Positions 1 to 5,053 of a DNA stretch of 6,670 nt are shown here, piece after piece. Source of the DNA: a bacterium (GTDB lineage: Bacteria > Pseudomonadota > Gammaproteobacteria > Berkiellales > Berkiellaceae). The stretch covers positions 1 through 6,670 of the forward strand of contig RFNU01000234.1 in the NCBI GenBank assembly GCA_009927065.1, in the 5' to 3' direction. Position 1 is the stretch's first letter, and every line of letters starts with the position of its first letter. The notes under the pieces were generated by a model. It saw nothing but the letters and a program-made list of their open reading frames with translations, was not told the DNA's origin and did not search any database. Position numbers and translations under genes: made by a program.

Positions 1-145
1 CTCGTTGATAGTGTATAAGTCGTTTATGAATGATTTTTTGACAAAAAGTATCGGGTTTTGCATACAGATCTTCTTGTGTGATGGGGTAAGCCTTTGTATT
101 AATAGCATAAGTTGCTGATTGGATATTAATTCCAGGTGTTGCCAT
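1..145 (-). CDS. Unrecognised protein, N-terminal 48 codons only (3' end outside window)
   Basis: Reading the minus strand from the ATG at 145-143 gives 48 uninterrupted codons that run off the left edge, starting MATPGINIQSATYAI. The same frame has a TAA at 172-170 and no ATG, GTG or TTG between it and 145, so this ATG is the only ordinary start. No clear Shine-Dalgarno sequence precedes it. The visible part is polar, with no signal peptide or membrane segment: a Thr/Asn/Gln-containing opening, then a Lys/His/Arg-richer stretch (KIIHKRLIHYQR at about residues 37-48). I do not recognise the family. It is divergent from the ComEC-like gene, 86 bp away, and the inverted repeat at 210-241 lies between them. 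The main doubt is that only 145 bp are visible; codon content looks coding. Confidence 0.6.
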   Translation of the reverse strand, partial: MATPGINIQSATYAINTKAYPITQEDLYAKPDTFCQKIIHKRLIHYQR

Positions 146-209
146 ACGAATAGAAAGTAATTTTGATATTTAACACAAAATCTATTTTGTTTTGATCTTT
201 GTTTTTTGA

Positions 210-241
210 TAATCATCATTAAAAATATTTAATGATGATTA
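210..241. promoter_or_regulatory. Perfect 14-bp inverted repeat covering the start of the ComEC-like gene
   Basis: The arms 210-223 (TAATCATCATTAAA) and 228-241 (TTTAATGATGATTA) are exact reverse complements around a 4-nt centre (224-227). Both tandem ATG codons of the downstream gene (232-234 and 235-237) lie in the right arm. In RNA this would be a hairpin hiding the start codon; in DNA it is a dyad that a repressor could bind between two divergent genes. A GATAAT at 208-213, one mismatch from the TATAAT -10 consensus, overlaps the left arm, but no good -35 sits 16-18 bp upstream. The symmetry is seen directly; the regulatory role is inferred. It is unlikely to be a terminator, because the flanking genes point away from it and no T-run follows. 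Confidence 0.6.
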
Positions 242-1377
242 ATATCAGTCTTCATATTAATTTACTATCTTATCTTTTACTCACTGCTTTTTTTGTGACA
301 AAACAAAGCGTATGGCTCATTGGTTTTTTTCTTATAATTTATCAACGCTCTATTGTTTTATGGTTGCTAGGATCTCTATTGGCGTTATCATCTTATGGCA
401 TTTTATTGTTGGTTCAGCAAGATATTGAAGCTATTGCAATCTGTAAAGAGCGCTGTTTTTTAACAAAGATTGAAACAAAGAATTGCAATCTCATCATCCC
501 TTATTTACCCATTGTTTTAAAAGGAGCTATGCATGATACTCTTTATCGAGTATCAGGGCCATTTTCTATTAAATATAAAAATAAGCTTTTACCAATCATA
601 GTCTTAACATCTCATAAAAAACCTGTTTTTTTAAGCAAAATCAATGAGCATAAATTTTCTTTAGATCACTTATGGAGCCAGTCTTCTTTTGTTAGTCAAG
701 AATTTTATCGTTGTTTCATTAAGGGGTTATACCCAAAATCATTTTGGGTAGATCTTATTGAAAAGATGAATTTATTACATGTTATTTGTTTTTCGGGATG
801 GCACGTCGTGCAGATTTTTTTGTTATTAAAAGGAAATTTTTATTTATTCACCCTTCTTGGGTTAATACTCATGAATATATTGAACTGTCCTTTTCCATAT
901 ACAAGGGCATTGTCTTTTTATTTATTAAAACCATTTGTATCAAATCGATTTTTAATATTTCAATTGAGTTTTTTAGTAGGCTTATGCTTCAATCCATTTG
1001 CATGGATGTCTTGGAGTTTTTGGTTGACGACTTATTATGCGGTTCTCTTAGAGTACAAAAAAATAACTTATTGGCAATTAAAATTTTATGGATTGGGATG
1101 GGCAATTTTATTCACTGAAGCTCTTTATCCAGTGCCGATCATACTAGGCTGTGTTGTTGAGCTGGTGATTATTTACGTGCTTTATCCGATTTGCTGGGGC
1201 AGTCTTTTTTTTGAATATGTTCAACCTGGTATAATGAATGACTTTTTTGAAATCATGTTGTATTTTTTTAAAGTTGTTGAAGATCAACATTATGGTTTTT
1301 TTTATTTACCAGCATATGTAGGATCTTTTATTTTAGTTACGCCCTTTATTTTTTTAGACTCAAAGAAAATCAGGTGA
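232..1377 (+). CDS. comEC: Minimal ComEC/Rec2-like competence membrane protein
   Basis: Probably an inner-membrane channel of the ComEC/Rec2 family, which passes single-stranded DNA into the cytoplasm during natural transformation. Two N-terminal hydrophobic stretches (about 9-37 and 41-61) precede a soluble stretch (about 62-175) where family members carry an OB-like domain; no clear homology is visible there. The competence core follows. FSGWHVV at 187-193 matches the family's SGLHVG motif with Leu replaced by Trp. PFPYTRAL (220-227) keeps the R-A pair. NP (254-255) and SFWLTTYYAVL (262-272) resemble the FQLSF segment, and a late hydrophobic block (291-325) fits the family's 'P...N..a.P' region. 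At 381 residues it is about half a typical 700-800-residue ComEC, and it lacks the C-terminal metallo-beta-lactamase domain. Some epsilonproteobacterial ComEC proteins are similarly short. ATG 232 follows an in-frame TAA at 220-222; no Shine-Dalgarno is visible and the start lies in a hairpin. The 3' end overlaps the convergent gene. The symbol is by similarity of the core only. Confidence 0.68.
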   Translation: MMINISLHINLLSYLLLTAFFVTKQSVWLIGFFLIIYQRSIVLWLLGSLLALSSYGILLLVQQDIEAIAICKERCFLTKIETKNCNLIIPYLPIVLKGAMHDTLYRVSGPFSIKYKNKLLPIIVLTSHKKPVFLSKINEHKFSLDHLWSQSSFVSQEFYRCFIKGLYPKSFWVDLIEKMNLLHVICFSGWHVVQIFLLLKGNFYLFTLLGLILMNILNCPFPYTRALSFYLLKPFVSNRFLIFQLSFLVGLCFNPFAWMSWSFWLTTYYAVLLEYKKITYWQLKFYGLGWAILFTEALYPVPIILGCVVELVIIYVLYPICWGSLFFEYVQPGIMNDFFEIMLYFFKVVEDQHYGFFYLPAYVGSFILVTPFIFLDSKKIR

Positions 1378-4300
1378 TTTCACTTTGCTCTTTTTTAAGA
1401 ATGCCTCATATTGTCTTTTATCATCCAGGCTCAGCATAGAAATATTTTTTTGATAGATATTAGCAATAATAAAAAGATGCTTTTTTTTGCAATCAGAAAC
1501 AACAATAGGTATATCTTCATTATCATAAATTAAAATTGCAAATAATCGTAGACTGGATGCTAATCGTGAAGCGATATTCCCAATAATGTGATCAACAGAA
1601 TTTGATTGAGCATCTTCTGATATTGATGCAACGACAACTTCCTTTAATGGTAAGATATCTTCCTTTTTTTGAGAGAAAATATGACTTAAGGCTTGATAGA
1701 GAGTCTTGTTCGATCGTTTTAAATGTAATAAGACTTGTGCAACAGAAAAATCGTTATCAAGAGAAGATAAGTTCAGCGTTCTGCTAAAAATAATACTCAC
1801 CTCATTCAAAAGAATATTAAAATCTTCTTGTTTTTTCCTCGGGTCATGAAAAGTCAGAGCTTGTTTATAAACAGCAATAGCTGCTGAATTGACTGATGAA
1901 GAAACAATATCATAACTTGACGCACCTGCTCTGTAACTCGATATTAAAAGAGTAGGGGTTTTTGCCAGAGCACTTTGTATGGAAAATGACTCAACTAGGC
2001 CAAAGATTGAAATTAAAATATTACCTAAAGATTTTAATTGGCCATGTGTGAGAGGCTGGGTTCTGTATTGTCTTATGAATTTTTCTAAAGGGAGATGGCA
2101 AGTGCTGGATTGTATTTTCACATCTGTAATAAGCTCAGCAAGCTCTTCTTCCGATAAGCAACTGATATAATTGTGTACCCCTTCGTTGATAACATTCAGA
2201 AGAGTATTGTCATTCATCAATGCCGCCACTAACGGTGATATTTTTTTTTCTTTATAAGCCGTAAAAATATCATTTAAGTACTGATTTAATAAGTTGCGCA
2301 ATAATAAATAATGAAGAGGCATCTTGGTTATCGCTGTATATATTGTTTTATCAATTTGCACGACGGGATATTCTGTAAAAATAGTGCGTGATCTTTGCAT
2401 GATAGGCCTTGTAACAATATTCGCCAAGGCCTTTAAATTTTCTTCATTCAATAAATGCTGTATTACATAGCTCATCAAGTCGATAGAGAGTTTATTAACA
2501 ATTTTTTCCGAAGCAGGAGTTTTCTCTCGTCGATAAAAAAGAGCGGCAGCTATACGACGAACATAATCAGCTTTATACTGCGCTGGTGCATCAGGCCCAT
2601 CACGATTGAAAACAAGTGTTAATGGTATTGTTTTCAAAACAAAAGCTGAGCATGAGTTAATCAGTTGCTTTTTATTTTCTGTATTGATTTCGAGCAAAGT
2701 GAATATTAAAAAAACATCATGATCTAAAGTCTCGTATAGTGTATTAATATCTCTAGCGATAGCTTGATGATCAGTTCCTGAATAATTGTATTTTGAAGCG
2801 ATTTTGTCGTAAATAATCAATGAAGAGCAATGGATGACGAAAAAACACATCAATTGTTCTGGAGAATGCATTGGCAATAAATCTTTTGATTTAAAAACAC
2901 TGAAGACATCAAAACGTTCAAGGTTTTTTGGAGAATGAATTTTAGGAATCAATGATTCTAAGAAACAAAAAGATTGACTAGGATGTTCTTTTAATAAAAA
3001 CAAATCCCTGTCTGATGAGCAGTCTGTTAACACTTCCAGGGTTAATTGACTAAAGAACCAAGGATTTTTAACTTTAGCAACTTTATTAAAAAAATCATTC
3101 AATAATAATTTGAACTGATGCAGTTGCTCAGTGTTTTGAAGAAATTTTATTGTCGGCGCTTTAATCTGACTTAATAATTGATGGACATCAGGTTTTTCAG
3201 TCTGACGGAAAAAAACATAAATCTCATCCGTTGTATAATTATTTAACACATGATGAACAATGCTTGCTATAAGAGGTTGTGTATTGTGATTAAAATGCAG
3301 GACTTTGTGTATTAATTTTGCTGCATTGATTCTAACGAGTTCACTCTCTTGAAGTATTTGCTTGATATCAATAAAAAAGTAACTGGAAAAAAAGAATTGA
3401 ACGATTCCGTAAACATGATTTGTTTCAATATAAAATGCAGCATAATTGATTATTTGATGAATATTTTTTGACAAGGGCTTTGATATTTTGATGAAAAATT
3501 CTTTATCAAGTTCATAAATTTTATTATGTTCCATGAGATGAAGCACTTTGTTGATCAGGCTTTGATGAGCATTATCTAATGTCGTGAGTTTTTTTGTTAA
3601 TAACGCTAGAACATGCCCAGCCTCTTCATAAAGTGCTAATAAGATATCTTCATTTATCTGAAATGAAGTGCTATCAATTTTTTTTGATAACTTTAATAGC
3701 AGTTTTGTCCAGCAGGTGGATTCAACATGACTGATTAGTTTTAAATCAATATCTTCTTCTTTAATCAGATCGATATCTTCATCCAAAAATAAGGACAATG
3801 CTGATGCTATAAATTTTCTAGCATTAATTTTTTTATCAGGATTAACATCATCTACTCTATGATCGGATGAAAGATAGTTGAAAAAAATTAACCCTTTGCA
3901 TATGAGTAAAAGCTTTTGATGATCTGTTGTCGAGCCACTGATTAAAACGTCATCAAGCAGTGTGCTGACTGGTAATTGATTTGATTGATCGGCATGCACA
4001 TAAGCGACAAACTGGTCCCAAAAATCAGGTAGTTGTAACAGAAGCTTTTTTAAAAAATAGCATTTTGTCAGAAAAGAAAATTGTTTTTTAGCATTCGAGT
4101 CATCCAGGCTTTGTGTTAATGAGAGCTCATGTTCATTAAAAGCAAGATTATAAAATATTTTTGTAAATTTGTAATATTGATAGATATCATGAAACTCTGA
4201 TTCTATATGATGACCAAAAAATAAGATGTTTTTAAAAAAATTAAGGCTATCGATCACAAAAGAATATAAAAAAAGTGCAAGAATTGATAAGATCAATAAT

Positions 4301-4497
4301 GCAGCAGAGCCGATTGCTAAGAAGAAAGTTGTTATAGCCTGAAATGATTTAAATAAAAAGTAAAATAACCCCTTTTTATTTTTTCGCACTAATGCCTGAC
4401 TCATCTCAAAAAAATAAAAGGGAAAAAGCGCACTTAAATACAAATAAATAAAGAAGTTATCAATGCGTTGTACTATTTTTAAACTTCTAGGGATCAT
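1360..4497 (-). CDS. Large membrane-anchored protein of unknown function (1045 aa)
   Basis: I do not recognise this protein. It starts at ATG 4497-4495 with a good Shine-Dalgarno (AGGGTG, 7-nt spacer) and ends at TGA 1362-1360. Residues about 14-31 are aromatic and hydrophobic. Residues 44-83 form a long hydrophobic block, including AIGSAALLILSILALFLYSF (61-80), that could be one long or two short membrane segments. Positive residues flank them (R4, K7, R11; R38, K39, K41, K42). The remaining 950 or so residues look soluble, Leu/Ile/Lys/His-rich and mainly helical, as in alpha-helical-repeat scaffolds, but I could define no regular repeat apart from a short EDIDL duplication (239-252). No nucleotide-binding P-loop, protease triad or other catalytic signature was found. 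It is a single intact frame, so it is under selection or recent. The next gene upstream, the helicase, is divergent, and the downstream gene is convergent with an 18-bp overlap, so it is probably transcribed alone. A secreted effector or an envelope scaffold are both possible; neither is supported by a specific motif. Confidence 0.85.
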   Translation of the reverse strand: MIPRSLKIVQRIDNFFIYLYLSALFPFYFFEMSQALVRKNKKGLFYFLFKSFQAITTFFLAIGSAALLILSILALFLYSFVIDSLNFFKNILFFGHHIESEFHDIYQYYKFTKIFYNLAFNEHELSLTQSLDDSNAKKQFSFLTKCYFLKKLLLQLPDFWDQFVAYVHADQSNQLPVSTLLDDVLISGSTTDHQKLLLICKGLIFFNYLSSDHRVDDVNPDKKINARKFIASALSLFLDEDIDLIKEEDIDLKLISHVESTCWTKLLLKLSKKIDSTSFQINEDILLALYEEAGHVLALLTKKLTTLDNAHQSLINKVLHLMEHNKIYELDKEFFIKISKPLSKNIHQIINYAAFYIETNHVYGIVQFFFSSYFFIDIKQILQESELVRINAAKLIHKVLHFNHNTQPLIASIVHHVLNNYTTDEIYVFFRQTEKPDVHQLLSQIKAPTIKFLQNTEQLHQFKLLLNDFFNKVAKVKNPWFFSQLTLEVLTDCSSDRDLFLLKEHPSQSFCFLESLIPKIHSPKNLERFDVFSVFKSKDLLPMHSPEQLMCFFVIHCSSLIIYDKIASKYNYSGTDHQAIARDINTLYETLDHDVFLIFTLLEINTENKKQLINSCSAFVLKTIPLTLVFNRDGPDAPAQYKADYVRRIAAALFYRREKTPASEKIVNKLSIDLMSYVIQHLLNEENLKALANIVTRPIMQRSRTIFTEYPVVQIDKTIYTAITKMPLHYLLLRNLLNQYLNDIFTAYKEKKISPLVAALMNDNTLLNVINEGVHNYISCLSEEELAELITDVKIQSSTCHLPLEKFIRQYRTQPLTHGQLKSLGNILISIFGLVESFSIQSALAKTPTLLISSYRAGASSYDIVSSSVNSAAIAVYKQALTFHDPRKKQEDFNILLNEVSIIFSRTLNLSSLDNDFSVAQVLLHLKRSNKTLYQALSHIFSQKKEDILPLKEVVVASISEDAQSNSVDHIIGNIASRLASSLRLFAILIYDNEDIPIVVSDCKKKHLFIIANIYQKNISMLSLDDKRQYEAFLKKSKVKSPDFL

Positions 4498-4504
4498 TTT
4501 TTTA

Positions 4505-4510
4505 CACCCT
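4505..4510 (-). promoter_or_regulatory. Shine-Dalgarno of the 1045-aa gene
   Basis: On the minus strand AGGGTG is followed by a 7-nt A-rich spacer and the ATG at 4497-4495. This is a good ribosome-binding site, it fixes the start of the large gene, and it contrasts with the ComEC-like gene, which has none. Confidence 0.65.
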
Positions 4511-4699
4511 GCTTAATTAAGTAAATAGAATAATAGTATTTTTTGATCTTTTACGCTCATCTTACCCCATTAATTAAAACTCACTCATTTCGTAACTTTA
4601 TCTTTGATTTCTAACTGTATCTTTAAATATGAATCTATCATAAAAAAAGTGCGATATCACTTAAATATCGTTGATTTTGAATGTGACCCTACTATTTTT

Positions 4700-4728
4700 T
4701 TGTTAAAATGCTCAAAATATCTTAATAT
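4700..4728 (+). promoter_or_regulatory. Candidate sigma-70-type promoter
   Basis: TTGTTA (4700-4705) and TAATAT (4723-4728) are separated by exactly 17 bp. Each hexamer matches the sigma-70 consensus at 4 of 6 positions. It could drive the possible relic gene starting at 4731, in which case the ATG would lie inside or just before the transcript start, or serve as a distal promoter for the helicase with a leader of about 320 nt. Such matches are common by chance in AT-rich DNA. Confidence 0.3.
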
Positions 4729-4730
4729 TA

Positions 4731-4952
4731 ATGGCTTTAACAGAAATCATTAGAAGAAAATTATTTGAATAAAGCTTTATTTTCATACCTCAATATTAAA
4801 AATAGGGGCATTACAAAGTATATTTATATCAAATGTTGTTTACTATTGAGGAGCAAACAGGTTACAATGGTCAAGTATTTGATAAAGTTGTTGCTTACAC
4901 TTGAGACTATAATAAAGTTTCCAATAAATTTGCTTGGACCTTTTTAAAATAA
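4731..4952 (+). pseudogene. Possible relic of a small gene (about 73 codons), broken
   Basis: No intact frame is present, but protein-like pieces line up in order. Frame 1 begins at ATG 4731 (MALTEIIRRKLFE) and stops at TAA 4770-4772. The next frame then reads NKALFSYLNIKNR (4768-4806). The original frame resumes at a GGGG run and reads GHYKVYLYQMLF, then EEQTGYNGQVFDKVVAYT, up to TGA 4902-4904. Past that TGA the same frame continues DYNKVSNKFAWTFLK to TAA 4950-4952. The 4806-4949 part has the G/A-first, N-Y-ending codon pattern typical of genes. This would need two compensating indels (near 4766-4770 and 4804-4808) plus one nonsense change. The family is not recognised. An alternative 60-codon reading from TTG 4765 has a poorer start and composition, and a chance pattern in AT-rich DNA remains quite possible. 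Confidence 0.28.
4908..4913 (+). promoter_or_regulatory. Perfect -10 hexamer (TATAAT), possible proximal helicase promoter
   Basis: TATAAT is an exact -10 consensus. The best -35-like element, TTGTTG (4888-4893), gives a spacer of only 14 bp, while the better TTGATA (4879-4884) is 23 bp away, so the promoter is incomplete. If used, transcription would start near 4920 and leave a leader of about 134 nt that includes the hairpin at 4957-4977. It lies inside the possible gene relic, which weakens one or other reading. Confidence 0.28.
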
Positions 4953-4956
4953 ATCA

Positions 4957-4977
4957 GTGCATCGTATCGTGATGCGC
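4957..4977 (+). promoter_or_regulatory. Small hairpin in the helicase leader
   Basis: GTGCATCG (4957-4964) can pair with TGATGCGC (4970-4977), giving eight pairs including two G-U wobbles around a 5-nt loop. It is the most GC-rich spot of the intergenic region and lies about 76 nt before the helicase ATG. It might control the helicase mRNA, or be a weak end signal for the possible relic upstream, but only four T residues follow and these come 10 nt later, so it is a poor intrinsic terminator. Confidence 0.3.
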
Positions 4978-5041
4978 TATGCGTACGTTTTGGGGACTGC
5001 AACATTTGAAATACATCTTGCATTTTCCATAACTACAATTT

Positions 5042-5047
5042 AAAAGG
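5042..5047 (+). promoter_or_regulatory. Shine-Dalgarno of the helicase gene
   Basis: AAAAGG lies 6 nt before the ATG at 5054-5056. It supports that codon as the start, and the translated sequence there leads directly into the helicase Q-motif region at the usual distance. Confidence 0.6.
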
Positions 5048-5053
5048 TATTCA

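Larger units (their letters stand above)
4498..5053. other. Divergent intergenic region between the 1045-aa gene and the helicase
   Basis: This 556-bp stretch carries no intact gene I can defend. From the left it holds the ribosome-binding site of the minus gene, an AT-rich stretch (4511-4690) in which I could not pick a convincing minus-strand promoter, and two overlapping short dyads. These are AAGTG/CACTT (4647-4651 with 4658-4662) and CGATAT/ATATCG (4652-4657 with 4665-4670); they are mutually exclusive and weak. A plus-strand promoter candidate, a possible decayed small gene (4731-4952), a perfect TATAAT (4908-4913), a hairpin (4957-4977) and the helicase ribosome-binding site follow. 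No tRNA, rRNA or known riboswitch was recognised. The long leader could be regulatory, as in some other helicase genes, but nothing here proves it. Confidence 0.6.

Noticed and set aside
210..241. Intrinsic terminator
   Set aside because: The dyad lies between divergent genes, is AT-rich and is not followed by a T-run.
786..1118. 110-codon plus-strand frame inside the ComEC-like gene
   Set aside because: It lies wholly within the longer frame, which carries the family motifs; its own translation has no recognisable feature and no good ribosome-binding site.
1360..1377. TGA read as tryptophan
   Set aside because: Both the ComEC-like and the large gene end in TGA with TAA shortly after, which raised the idea. 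But all their Trp codons are TGG and no long gene has an internal TGA, so the standard code holds.
1602..2170. Two plus-strand frames (1602-1787 and 1979-2170) opposite the large minus-strand gene
   Set aside because: Short, antisense to an intact 1045-codon gene and without ribosome-binding sites; explained as shadows.
4765..4947. 60-codon frame starting with TTG in the intergenic region
   Set aside because: Rare start codon, no well-spaced ribosome-binding site and a less protein-like second half than the overlapping frame; treated as part of a possible relic rather than a gene.
4957..4977. tRNA or other structured RNA gene
   Set aside because: Only one short stem is present; no cloverleaf, T-loop or anticodon arm can be built around it.
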